The translations under genes were made by a program, and so were the position numbers. The notes under the pieces are model-generated. The model was not told the DNA's origin, made no database searches, and was given only the letters and a program-made list of their open reading frames with translations. Shown here piece after piece: positions 51,031-59,088 of a stretch of 64,000 nucleotides of DNA (position 1 is its first letter; each line of letters starts with the position of its first letter). Source of the DNA: Kiritimatiellia bacterium (GTDB taxonomy: Bacteria; Verrucomicrobiota; Kiritimatiellia; JAFGHX01); assembly GCA_016929905.1 (NCBI GenBank), contig JAFGHX010000175.1, forward strand, positions 19,196 through 83,195, in the 5' to 3' direction.

Positions 51031-51059
51031 CGGCCCATTCGGCCGCTTTTTTCGGGCCG
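51031..51059 (+). terminator. Leader terminator/antiterminator-like fold of exosortase cassette
   Basis: CGGCC-CATTC-GGCCG (51031-51045) followed by C and six Ts (51047-51052) is a small intrinsic terminator in the 5' leader. A competing pair, CGGCCC (51031-51036) with GGGCCG (51054-51059), would disrupt it. GGCCCATTC is also repeated upstream at 50997-51005. It lies between the promoter and the ATG at 51101. Confidence 0.5.
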
Positions 51060-51100
51060 ACAAACTCTGCTACACAAAGCTCTCTGCAAAGGAGGACGCG

Positions 51101-53557
51101 ATGACACCGGGCACCCCGGCCCCGAACACGCAGCCGAACCAAGCCCTTCCGAAGCCGCCGCCAAAACAGCATGTCTCGAGTTTCATGCTCGGATTCTCGG
51201 CCGTGTGCGGAATTCTCTTGCCCTTGGTGACGCTGGCGGTCGAGTGCGCCACGGGCTGGTCGGCGGAGATCTACGTGGACCCGGTCCCCTCCGCCTGGTA
51301 CATGCTGCTTGTGGCATGGGTCCCGCTGGCGAATCTGCTTATGCTGCTCGCCGTTCAAAGCCGATGGCCGCGGTACACGCAGGGCCTGGACTGGCTCAAC
51401 GGTGTCGCGATCGGCCTCGCAGGCTACTACGCGTTGCTCTTTCTGCCGATCGCACCCGTGGCCGTGATCGGCATTCTGTTCTGGGGTATGGGTCTGTTGC
51501 CGCTCGCGCCGCTGTTCTCGCTCCTCTGCGCCCTGTGGCTGCGCCGCAAGCTGCGCAGCCGGCTGAACGAGGCGGAGCCGCCGGTTCGGTTCGGCGGCGC
51601 GTGGCGCGGGATTCTGGCGGCGTTCGGCATGATCGTCCTGCTGGGCCTGCCCACCACCGCCACGCTGGTCGGCAGCCATCTTGCCGTGAGCCGGAACAGG
51701 CCGATCGAGTTGGCCGGGCTCCGTTTCCTGCGCGCGTTCGGCGATCGCGACCTCCTGCTCCGGCTGTGCTACTCGCGTCAAGGTGCGGCTCGCGACCCGA
51801 TCGGGTGGCTGCTTGCGGAGAGCGGCCACACGGCCACGCAGGCTGAGGCGCAATCTCTGTATTACCGCGTGACGGGGACTCCATTCAATGCGGTCAAACC
51901 CCCGTACGTGCACCGGTGGCGGGCAAGAGGCATGGCGCGGGACGAATGGGACTTCGGACTGGGCGGCGACGCCGTGGCGGCGCGCGTGCGCGGCCTGTCG
52001 CTGAGCGAATCGCGGCTCGACGCCCGCATCGACGCCGACGCCGCGCTGGCCTACACGGAATGGACGCTTGTCTTCAGCAATACGTCGCACCGGCAACACG
52101 AAGCGCGCGCACAGATCATGCTGCCGCCCGGGGGCGTCGTTACGCGACTGACGCTCTGGATCGACGGAGAGGAGCGCGAAGCGGCGTTCGGCACGCGCGC
52201 GCAGGTGAAACAGGCCTACAGGAGCGTGGTCCGGAAACGGCGCGATCCGGTTCTGGTCACGACCGCCGGCCCGGACCGCGTCCTGATGCAATGCTTCCCG
52301 GTGCCGCCCGCCGGCGGCACAATGAAGGTACGCCTGGGCATCACGTCGCCCCTTGCGCTGCAATCGCTTGCGCAAGGCGCGCTTCGGCTGCCCTGCTTCG
52401 CGGAACGCAATTTCGGGTTTGCGCGCGATCTGATGCACGCGGTCTGGGCCGAATCCGGCGCGCCACTGGCAGCCGTCTCCGGAACCTCCGTGCTCCGCGC
52501 GGAGAACCCCGGGCCGGGCCTGTACGCCCTGCGCGGATCGGGGGGCACGCTCACGGCCGACAAACCGATCGGCCTGCGAGCCGACCGGAATGCACAGGTC
52601 GTGGAATGCTGGACCGCGCAGCCGCGAAGCGAATCGGCCGAATTGGTGCAGCAGCTCATCCGTGTGCGGAAGGTGGCCCCGCCGGCCCGCGTTGTCGTGG
52701 TGCTGGACGGCTCGCGGCGCATGGCCGAGTTCGCCGCGACGATCGGTCGGGCGTTCCAGAGATGGCCTGCACGAATAGAGACGACTGTCCTGCTGGCGTC
52801 TGATCAGATCAGGGAACTCGAGCCGGGGGGCGCCGGTGCGCCGGGCGCGGGCGAGCCGGTAGCGGCACGGCTCGACCGCGCGCGCTATGCGGGCGGCTGC
52901 AACAACCTGCCGGCCCTGGCCAGGGCCTGGGATCTGGCCGCGCAGCGCCCGAACAGCGCGATTCTGTGGCTGCATGCCGCGCAGCCCGCGGAACTGGGCG
53001 GTATCGAAGCGCTGCGCCAGAGATGGCAGCGCCGGCCCGACGGGCCGGCGCTGGCTCATCTGCAGTTCGGCGGCGGGCCGAACGTTGTCGTGACTCAGCT
53101 CGACGGGCTTCCGAACGTGCAGTCCCTCTCGATGACAGGCGACCCGGAGCAGGACCTGACCCGCCTTATTGCCGGATGGTCCGCCACAACCGAGCAATAT
53201 GAATTCTCCCGCTCGGCGGTCGATGCCGGCCGCCAGGCGGGCAAGCGGACCTCGGATCACCTCGCACGGCTATGGGCGTTCCAGCGTGTGCGTGAACTGG
53301 GCGCCTCACGCAGGCAATCCGCGCGCGACGAAGCCGCAGCGCTGGCTACGGCCTTTCAGCTGGTCACCCCGGTCTCCGGCGCCGTCGTGCTGGAAACCGC
53401 GGCGCAATACAAGGTTGCCGGGCTGAAACCGGTGGACCCCGAAACGGTCCCGACCATGACCGCCCCGTCCATACCGGAACCCGAAACGTGGCTGCTGGTC
53501 GGTGTTGTGTGCCTCTTTCTGATCGTCGTGCAGACAAGAAGACCGCGGTTGGCGTGA
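51101..53557 (+). CDS. Polytopic VIT/VWA-like PEP-CTERM protein
   Basis: 818 residues. Five membrane segments occupy about residues 28-185. A VIT-like domain (AYTEWTLVFSNTSHRQHEARAQIMLPPGGVVTRLTLWIDGEERE) is at about 325-370. A VWA-like domain starts near 540 (ARVVVVLDGSRRMAEF) with a degenerate metal site. The C-terminus is a clear sorting signal: SIPEPETW, a hydrophobic stretch (about 797-811), then QTRRPRLA. The protein is predicted to be cut at PEP by the exosortase encoded 211 bp downstream, a dedicated pair like the known XrtK and XrtN single-target systems. AGGAGG precedes the ATG. Confidence 0.85.
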   Translation: MTPGTPAPNTQPNQALPKPPPKQHVSSFMLGFSAVCGILLPLVTLAVECATGWSAEIYVDPVPSAWYMLLVAWVPLANLLMLLAVQSRWPRYTQGLDWLNGVAIGLAGYYALLFLPIAPVAVIGILFWGMGLLPLAPLFSLLCALWLRRKLRSRLNEAEPPVRFGGAWRGILAAFGMIVLLGLPTTATLVGSHLAVSRNRPIELAGLRFLRAFGDRDLLLRLCYSRQGAARDPIGWLLAESGHTATQAEAQSLYYRVTGTPFNAVKPPYVHRWRARGMARDEWDFGLGGDAVAARVRGLSLSESRLDARIDADAALAYTEWTLVFSNTSHRQHEARAQIMLPPGGVVTRLTLWIDGEEREAAFGTRAQVKQAYRSVVRKRRDPVLVTTAGPDRVLMQCFPVPPAGGTMKVRLGITSPLALQSLAQGALRLPCFAERNFGFARDLMHAVWAESGAPLAAVSGTSVLRAENPGPGLYALRGSGGTLTADKPIGLRADRNAQVVECWTAQPRSESAELVQQLIRVRKVAPPARVVVVLDGSRRMAEFAATIGRAFQRWPARIETTVLLASDQIRELEPGGAGAPGAGEPVAARLDRARYAGGCNNLPALARAWDLAAQRPNSAILWLHAAQPAELGGIEALRQRWQRRPDGPALAHLQFGGGPNVVVTQLDGLPNVQSLSMTGDPEQDLTRLIAGWSATTEQYEFSRSAVDAGRQAGKRTSDHLARLWAFQRVRELGASRRQSARDEAAALATAFQLVTPVSGAVVLETAAQYKVAGLKPVDPETVPTMTAPSIPEPETWLLVGVVCLFLIVVQTRRPRLA

Positions 53558-53580
53558 GAAGAACAGAAGAGCGGATGGTT

Positions 53581-53738
53581 GGAAGGGTGGAAGAATGGAA
53601 GACCGGAAGATGGGGGACTGCGCGCCCGGAAAGAGGGGCAAACGAAAGGCTGGAATCGGCGAAAAGGCAAAGCCACGGTTCTGGCACAGATGCCTTCCCT
53701 TCTTCCACCCTTCCACTCTTCCATTCTTCCACCCTTCC
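53581..53738. repeat. GGAAGNNT octamer repeats in inverted arms, copy 2
   Basis: Four 8-bp units (GGAAGGGT, GGAAGAAT, GGAAGACC, GGAAGATG) start at 53581. Their reverse complements lie at 53717-53738, giving a perfect 22-bp inverted repeat around a 114-bp loop. It fills the spacer between the PEP-CTERM and exosortase genes and would make a long mRNA hairpin. Confidence 0.7.
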
Positions 53739-53768
53739 ATTCCCCCTCTCTTCCGCTGAGACCGTGTC

Positions 53769-54725
53769 ATGAAGCATAAACACACCGTCCCCTACTTCCG
53801 GCTCCCGAGCCTGCGGCTGCTGCTGTTGTTTCAGGGGTTGGCGTTCTGGCCGGTCTGGGCGTGGTACGTGCACCGGCTGTTCGAACGGTGCGACGAGCCG
53901 TGGGGCTTGCTGCCGCTGCTCACCGCAATCGTCTATGTCTGGCGCCGCGCGGTCCCGCCGGCGGAGAGGTCGCTGTCCCGCCTGAGGTGGAGTGCACTGA
54001 CGGCTGTCGCCTACGTGCTGACCTATCCGTTCGTGCCCGCACTGGTACGCGGCGGGCTGGCGTTCACCGCGCTGTGCATCACGCTGAGCGTGCTGTATCT
54101 GAACCGCGGCTTCGATATGTGGCTTTGGGCGCTATGGCTGATGTCGCTGCAGGTCATCCTGACGCTGGAGTTCTATGCCGGCTATCCGCTCCGTGCGCTC
54201 GCGACACGGATGGCGAGCGCACTGTTGCGGCTCGGCGGGCTGTACGTGACGGCGGAGGGCGCCTGTCTCAGATGGGGAGAGCGGCTCGTCTTTGTGGATG
54301 CGCCCTGCAGCGGGGTCAAGATGCTGTGGGCCGGCTCCTACCTGGCCTGCACGCTGGCCGCGTTTCGGGCGGTGCGGGGCGGGATGGGTATGCTCGTCGG
54401 GCTATTGACCGTGGGACTGGTCGTGCTGGGCAACTCGCTGCGCGCCGCGGCTCTGTTTTATGTGGAAGCGGGGATTGTGCGCGCTCCGCCCTGGGCGCAC
54501 ACGGGTATTGGCCTGGTGGTGTTCGCCGTGACGGCGGCCGGGATCGTCGGGGCGGTCGCCCGCCTCGCAGGGCGGGCCAACGCCTGCGCGGAGAAGACAG
54601 GGACCCCGCCGGCTGCCCGGCGTGCGCGAGCGGCCGGGCGAAGGCGGCCGCGGGGTCCGGGCCGGCGCGAGGCAGGCAGGCCAGAATGCCTGTGCGACGG
54701 GGAGGCTCGACAGCCGTGCGTCTGA
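53769..54725 (+). CDS. Exosortase
   Basis: 318 residues with about eight membrane helices. The catalytic triad of the exosortase/archaeosortase family is visible: C180 in FVDAPCSGVKMLWAG, R225 in GNSLRAAALFY and H244 in PWAHTGIGLVVF. It recognises the PEP-CTERM signal and processes the protein at the inner membrane. The subtype is not settled. The last 50 residues (from about 268) are hydrophilic, Arg-rich and unlike the family; they include a copy of a dispersed repeat, so the C-terminus looks extended. Its end overlaps the EpsI-like gene by 10 bp. Confidence 0.88.
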   Translation: MKHKHTVPYFRLPSLRLLLLFQGLAFWPVWAWYVHRLFERCDEPWGLLPLLTAIVYVWRRAVPPAERSLSRLRWSALTAVAYVLTYPFVPALVRGGLAFTALCITLSVLYLNRGFDMWLWALWLMSLQVILTLEFYAGYPLRALATRMASALLRLGGLYVTAEGACLRWGERLVFVDAPCSGVKMLWAGSYLACTLAAFRAVRGGMGMLVGLLTVGLVVLGNSLRAAALFYVEAGIVRAPPWAHTGIGLVVFAVTAAGIVGAVARLAGRANACAEKTGTPPAARRARAAGRRRPRGPGRREAGRPECLCDGEARQPCV

Positions 54726-55246
54726 TCATGACATTTCTCGGCGCCTGTCTCCTGGCGGCGTTGGCGCCGCTGACGCCAACACTGGTCGATGCCGTCAACG
54801 GTGAGCGGCCCGAAACCGCGGCGTTCCCGGGCTGGCCGACCACCTTTGAGGGCCGTCCGCTGGCTCGGCGGCCGCTGGCGGCGAACGAGGAGCGTTTCGT
54901 CAGCCGCCGATTCCCGGGCCGGATCGCCCGTTTCTCGGACGGGCGCCGAGAGATCATCCTGCGCTGGGTGACGAGGCCGACGCGCCAGCTCCACCGGGCC
55001 ACGGTATGCTTCAAGGGCTACGGACACACCGTCACGCACCTGCCGGCCCGGTGCGACGCGGCCGGCAACACGTGGTGCGCGTTCCGCGCCGAGAAAGACG
55101 GCCGGGCCTTCGACGTGCGAAGCCGCGTCTTCGACGAACACGGCAACAGTTGGCCGGACGTTTCCGCCTGGTTCTGGGCCGCCACCTGCGGGAAGACCGA
55201 GGGGCCCTGGTGGGCGGTCACGGTGGCGGAGGTTGCCGAGCGGTGA
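54716..55246 (+). CDS. EpsI-like (DUF3485-like) exosortase-associated protein
   Basis: 176 residues from GTG, ten bases after GGAGG; ATG 54728 is possible. One N-terminal membrane/signal segment (LIMTFLGACLLAALAPLTPTLVDAV) is followed by an exported domain. FPGWPTTFEGRPLA, EIILRWVTRPTR and HRATVCFKGYGHTV match the layout of EpsI proteins, whose motif is H-x-P-x-x-C-x-P-x-x-G. The proline positions are altered. EpsI-type proteins accompany exosortases, often fused to them. It probably works with the adjacent exosortase at the outer face of the inner membrane. Confidence 0.7.
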   Translation: MRLIMTFLGACLLAALAPLTPTLVDAVNGERPETAAFPGWPTTFEGRPLARRPLAANEERFVSRRFPGRIARFSDGRREIILRWVTRPTRQLHRATVCFKGYGHTVTHLPARCDAAGNTWCAFRAEKDGRAFDVRSRVFDEHGNSWPDVSAWFWAATCGKTEGPWWAVTVAEVAER

Positions 55247-55291
55247 TCGAAAGCCGGCGCCGTAAAATCGTTCTGCGCGTACGAATGGCTC

Positions 55292-55320
55292 TTGAACCGC
55301 CGCGGCGGATGCCCTATTCT
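55292..55320 (+). promoter_or_regulatory. Promoter of the ATP-grasp/GCS2 operon
   Basis: TTGAAC (55292-55297), a 17-bp spacer and TATTCT (55315-55320), 45 bp before the ATG at 55365. The spacer contains the palindrome CCGCCGCGGCGG (within 55298-55309). Confidence 0.55.
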
Positions 55321-55364
55321 ACTGCCACGCTCAGCGTTTGCGCGGTTGCTGGATCTGTCTTTCC

Positions 55365-56843
55365 ATGCACATACTGATCGTGGTTGATGACCCACGTTCG
55401 TGGAAACTTCGCATTCCCGATGTCGAGGTTCTGTCGGCCCGCACCTACCTGACCGACCCGCGTTATACCCAGTTGCGTTCCGCGCGCGTGATCAACCTGT
55501 GCCGCTCCTATCGCTATCAGAGCCTCGGCTACTACGTCTCACTGCTGGCCGCGGCCCGCAAACACAAGCCGATGCCCGAAACAACGACGGTGCAGGACCT
55601 GAAGTCTCAGACGATCATCCGCGTGGCATCGGACGAACTGGACGAGTTGATTCAGACCAGCCTGTCCAGCATCCGGTCGGCCAAGTTCATGCTAAGCATC
55701 TACTTCGGCCGGAACCTGGCCAAGCGGCACGAGCGGCTGAGCCAACACCTGTTCGCGCTGTTTCACACCCCGCTGCTGCGCGCCTATTTCACGCACAGCG
55801 AGAAGAAGCAGCGCTGGTTCCTGCAGAATGTCGAGCCCATTTCCACGCAGGATATCCCCGAATCACACCATGATTTCGTCGTCGAGGCGGCGCGCAAGTA
55901 CCTTGCCGGCCGCTGGGGACGGGCCCCGGGCGCCAAGCGCTCGCGCTACGATCTGGCGATCCTGGTTTCGCCGACCGAACAGGAGCCGCCCTCCGACAAG
56001 AAGGCTCTGCAGCGTTTCGCGCGCGCGGCGGAATCGATGGGGTTGAGCACGGAGTTCATTGAGAAAGAGGACTTCGGGCGGCTCGGCGAATTCGACGGGC
56101 TGTTCATCCGCGAGACGACCAGCGTGAATCACCATACCTACCGCTTCGCGCAGCGTGCCAACGCGCAGGGGCTCATGGTGGTCGACGACCCGGAATCCAT
56201 CTTGCGCTGCGCGAACAAAGTCTTCCTCGCCGAGCTCATGCAGCGCCATCACGTGCAGACGCCGCGCACCATGATCGTGCACCGGGACAACGCCGCGCGC
56301 GTCGCGGACACGATCGGGCTGCCTTGCGTGCTGAAGGAGCCGGACAACGCCTTCTCGCGCGGCGTCGTGAAAGCGGCCACCCAAGCGGAGCTGACGGCGG
56401 CGCTCAGCCGCATTCTGAACAAGTCGGAGATGGTGATTGCCCAGGAATTCCTGCCTACCCCCTTCGACTGGCGGATCGGCGTTTTCGACCGGCAGCCGCT
56501 CTACGCCTGCAAGTACTTCATGGCCAGGCAGCACTGGCAGATTCTGAAGCGGGACGCGAACGGGATCAAGCAGGCGGAGGGCAAATGGGAGACGCTTCCG
56601 GTGGAACATGCGCCCACCGCGGTTCTGCGCGTGGCCTTGCGTGCCGCCAACCTGATCGGGGACGGCTTCTACGGCGTGGATCTCAAGCAGGTCGGCGACG
56701 AGGTCTACGTGATCGAAGTGAACGACAACCCCAGCATCGAAGCCGGGGTGGAAGACCAGGTGTTGAAGATGGAACTGTACCTACGCATTATGCGCGTGTT
56801 TCTCCGCCGCATCGAAGACCGCAAGAAAGGCGTCTACGTATGA
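55365..56843 (+). CDS. RimK-like ATP-grasp ligase with RLAN-type N-terminal domain
   Basis: 492 residues. About 1-150 is the RimK-like N-terminal domain (DVEVLSARTYLTDPRYTQLRSARVINLCRSYRYQSLGYYVSLLAAARKHKPMP). An intermediate Rossmann-like region begins at YDLAILVSPTE. The ATP-grasp is about 285-480: CANKVFLAELMQRHHVQTPRTMI, CVLKEPDNAFSRGV, DWRIGVFDRQPLYACKYF and the metal-binding VIEVNDNPSIEAG. It would join an amino acid or small molecule to a carboxylate using ATP. Its stop overlaps the GCS2 start by ATGA. This gene set is a known amidoligase neighbourhood; the product is unknown. Confidence 0.85.
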   Translation: MHILIVVDDPRSWKLRIPDVEVLSARTYLTDPRYTQLRSARVINLCRSYRYQSLGYYVSLLAAARKHKPMPETTTVQDLKSQTIIRVASDELDELIQTSLSSIRSAKFMLSIYFGRNLAKRHERLSQHLFALFHTPLLRAYFTHSEKKQRWFLQNVEPISTQDIPESHHDFVVEAARKYLAGRWGRAPGAKRSRYDLAILVSPTEQEPPSDKKALQRFARAAESMGLSTEFIEKEDFGRLGEFDGLFIRETTSVNHHTYRFAQRANAQGLMVVDDPESILRCANKVFLAELMQRHHVQTPRTMIVHRDNAARVADTIGLPCVLKEPDNAFSRGVVKAATQAELTAALSRILNKSEMVIAQEFLPTPFDWRIGVFDRQPLYACKYFMARQHWQILKRDANGIKQAEGKWETLPVEHAPTAVLRVALRAANLIGDGFYGVDLKQVGDEVYVIEVNDNPSIEAGVEDQVLKMELYLRIMRVFLRRIEDRKKGVYV

Positions 56844-58159
56844 GCCCCCGCGGCCGGCTCGGCCTGTTCGAAGGGTGCGGCGTCGAACTGGAATACATGA
56901 TCGTCGACCGCGAAACCCTCGACGTGCGCCCGCTGGCCGACGAACTGCTGCGCGACGCCGCGGGCCGTATCGTGCAGGAGGCGCGCCGGGGACGGCTGCG
57001 CTGGTCCAACGAGCTGGTGCTGCACGTCATCGAACTGAAGACGCACGGGCCGACCCGCTCGCTGGCCGGTCTGGCGGCGGCGTTCGGCGGCGAGATTCGC
57101 CGGATTCACGAGCTGCTCGAACCGCACAGCGCCATGCTGATGCCGACGGGCATGCACCCGTGGATGGACCCGCTGCGCGAGACGCGGTTGTGGCCGCACG
57201 GCAACCGGGCGATCTACGAGGCGTACGACCGCATCTTCGGCTGCGCCGGGCACGGGTGGAGCAATCTGCAAAGCATCCATCTCAATCTCCCGTTCCGCGG
57301 CGACGAACAGTTCGGGCGGCTTCACGCCGCCGTGCGGCTGGTGCTCCCGATCCTCCCGGCGCTTGCCGCCTCGACGCCCGTCGTGGAAGGCCGGCTCACC
57401 GGGCTGATGGACAACCGCCTGGAGGTCTACCGCCGGAACCAGGCGAAGATCCCGTCCGTCGCCGGCCGCGTGATTCCGGAACCGGTCTTCTCGCGGCAGG
57501 CCTACCGCCGCAACGTCCTGCACCCGATGTACCGCGACATCGCTCCGCACGACAGCGGCGGGCTGCTGCAGGAAGAGTGGCTCAATTCGCGCGGCGCCAT
57601 TGCGCGGTTCGACCGCCACACCATCGAGATCCGCCTGCTCGACGTGCAGGAAACGCCGGCGGCGGACGTCGCCATCGTGGCGGCGGTGCTCGGAACCCTA
57701 CGCCTGCTGGTCCGGGAGCGGTGGGCCTGCTGGGCGGAACAATGCGCATGGGAAATCGACCCGCTGGAACAGATCTTCCTGGCGACGCTGCGCGACGGCG
57801 ACGCCGCCCGGCTCGACAACGAACGGTACCTGGCCGCCTTCGGGGTCGACCGGGCGCCTTGCTCCGCCGGCCGGCTCTGGGCACACCTGATCGAGGCCGT
57901 CCTGGAAACCGACCCGGAGGCCCGCGAATACCGGCATGCGCTGGAACACATTCTCGAGCGGGGCGTCCTCGCCCGGCGCCTGACCCGCGCCCTGGCCGAC
58001 GGCGTCGACCGCGCGCGGCTGGCCGCGGTCTACAGAGACGTGTGCGACTGTCTGCTCAACGGACGCCTCTTCACGGGTGCGGCGGAGACACCGGCGCCGG
58101 CGCACCGTCCTGCGCCCGGTCGCCGGGCTCGAGGATCAGAAGGTTCGCGTCGTAGGTGA
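56840..58159 (+). CDS. GCS2-type carboxylate-amine ligase
   Basis: 439 residues. The first strand GLFEGCGVELEYMIVD carries the Glu metal ligands. WSNELVLHVIELKTHGPT, MPTGMHPWMDP, GWSNLQSIHLNLPF and RFDRHTIEIRLLDVQETPAADVAI follow the glutamate-cysteine ligase family 2 order. These enzymes make gamma-glutamyl-type amide bonds with ATP. With the ATP-grasp partner it probably builds or extends a peptide-like tag. The Shine-Dalgarno AGAAAGG lies inside the previous gene. The last 89 bp overlap the C39-like gene on the other strand; the C-terminal tail is Arg/Pro-rich and unconserved. Confidence 0.85.
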   Translation: MSPRGRLGLFEGCGVELEYMIVDRETLDVRPLADELLRDAAGRIVQEARRGRLRWSNELVLHVIELKTHGPTRSLAGLAAAFGGEIRRIHELLEPHSAMLMPTGMHPWMDPLRETRLWPHGNRAIYEAYDRIFGCAGHGWSNLQSIHLNLPFRGDEQFGRLHAAVRLVLPILPALAASTPVVEGRLTGLMDNRLEVYRRNQAKIPSVAGRVIPEPVFSRQAYRRNVLHPMYRDIAPHDSGGLLQEEWLNSRGAIARFDRHTIEIRLLDVQETPAADVAIVAAVLGTLRLLVRERWACWAEQCAWEIDPLEQIFLATLRDGDAARLDNERYLAAFGVDRAPCSAGRLWAHLIEAVLETDPEAREYRHALEHILERGVLARRLTRALADGVDRARLAAVYRDVCDCLLNGRLFTGAAETPAPAHRPAPGRRARGSEGSRRR

Positions 58160-58820
58160 GCACCCCGAGCAGGATCGCATCGATCAGCCGGTTCACCCCG
58201 ACGACGTACTGCTGCGTGGGGGCAACGGGGTTCGGCACGAACGGATCGGCCACCAGCACCGTCCGCGTGGAGCGGTCGTATCCGCACAGCACCACGAAGT
58301 GGCCGACCGGCTCGCCCCCGATGTCGTCCGCCTCCCCCGCCTGCCCTTCCCGGGCCGTGCGGTACAGGTAGGTCGCACTCAGGCCGGTGATGATCGGAAC
58401 CCGCCTGCGCAGGAACCGGTGGATCAGGCCGGGCCTGAGATCGGCAAAACGCACGACGCCGCCGCGGGCCAAGAACTCCAGGTACGCGCGTGTCGTGCGG
58501 TGCAGCTTGCGACTGCGTTTCACCGCCATCTGTTCCTGCAGCTTCGCCCGTTGTTCCTCGCTTGTCAGGCCATTCAGCCACGTCGGGTCGAACAACGTCA
58601 GGTTGTACGTGTAGATCGTCGCGCGGTAGCCGTACCGAAGCGCATGGCACGCAATAAACACGGCCGCCGTGCCGCCCCCCTCGTACCCGCGCACTTCCCA
58701 ACGCAGCAGATCGAGCTCCGTCTCGTGCCCGTAGTACGCGTACACCGCATGCAGGCACGTCGGACCGCACGATACGGCGTCGGGTTGCGGCAACATGACC
58801 AGCGGCAGTTGGTATTCCAT
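58071..58820 (-). CDS. C39-like cysteine peptidase
   Basis: 249 residues. Catalytic Cys18 is in DAVSCGPTCLHAVYAYYG, His174 in GEPVGHFVVLCGYD and Asp192 in VLVADPF. This is the papain-like C39 fold without the ABC transporter of bacteriocin exporters, and without a signal peptide. In related amidoligase clusters a peptidase of this kind is thought to remove or trim the ligated peptide. It faces the two ligase genes, and its 3' end overlaps the GCS2 gene by 89 bp. A TGC-TAGAAT extended -10 lies upstream. Confidence 0.82.
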   Translation of the reverse strand: MEYQLPLVMLPQPDAVSCGPTCLHAVYAYYGHETELDLLRWEVRGYEGGGTAAVFIACHALRYGYRATIYTYNLTLFDPTWLNGLTSEEQRAKLQEQMAVKRSRKLHRTTRAYLEFLARGGVVRFADLRPGLIHRFLRRRVPIITGLSATYLYRTAREGQAGEADDIGGEPVGHFVVLCGYDRSTRTVLVADPFVPNPVAPTQQYVVGVNRLIDAILLGVLTYDANLLILEPGDRAQDGAPAPVSPPHP

Positions 58821-58897
58821 CCTGACCCCTCCCCCCCTCCCAACGTTTTTCGCCGGCGACCGCTCGCAGACCGAGCACCGCGCCGAATTGTGGGGCT

Positions 58898-58903
58898 ATT
58901 CTA
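58898..58903 (-). promoter_or_regulatory. Extended -10 (TGCTAGAAT) for the C39-like gene
   Basis: On the minus strand TAGAAT at 58903-58898 is preceded by TGC, an extended -10 form; TGCCAA lies at about the -35 distance. It is 78 bp upstream of the start codon in the 268-bp region divergent from the lipoprotein gene. Confidence 0.4.
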
Positions 58904-58983
58904 GCATACCCGCGCGCAAATTGGCAGCCGCAATCGATTTCGCTTGCATCAGGACGCCGCAACAGGCAATGGTTGTCTCTCCG

Positions 58984-59000
58984 CCGCAAGGATCTTGCGG
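58984..59000 (+). repeat. Hairpin in lipoprotein leader
   Basis: CCGCAAG-GAT-CTTGCGG is a perfect 7-bp stem, followed by GC-rich inverted pieces (GGCCCGGG words at 59014-59040). It precedes the lipoprotein start by about 90 bp and may be a terminator for upstream transcription or a leader fold. Confidence 0.45.
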
Positions 59001-59088
59001 AGGAAACGAACACGGCCCGGGCCGAATCCGGCCCGGGAAAGGCCGGGCTGGCGCAAGACGGCCGGATTCGCGTACACCGGGGGCCACT

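Noticed and set aside
50969..53260. Minus-strand open frame of about 760 codons opposite the PEP-CTERM protein gene
   Set aside because: It is a mirror of GC-rich coding DNA. Its translation is Arg/Gly/Ala-rich with no motif, while the plus strand encodes a clear membrane protein with sorting signal.
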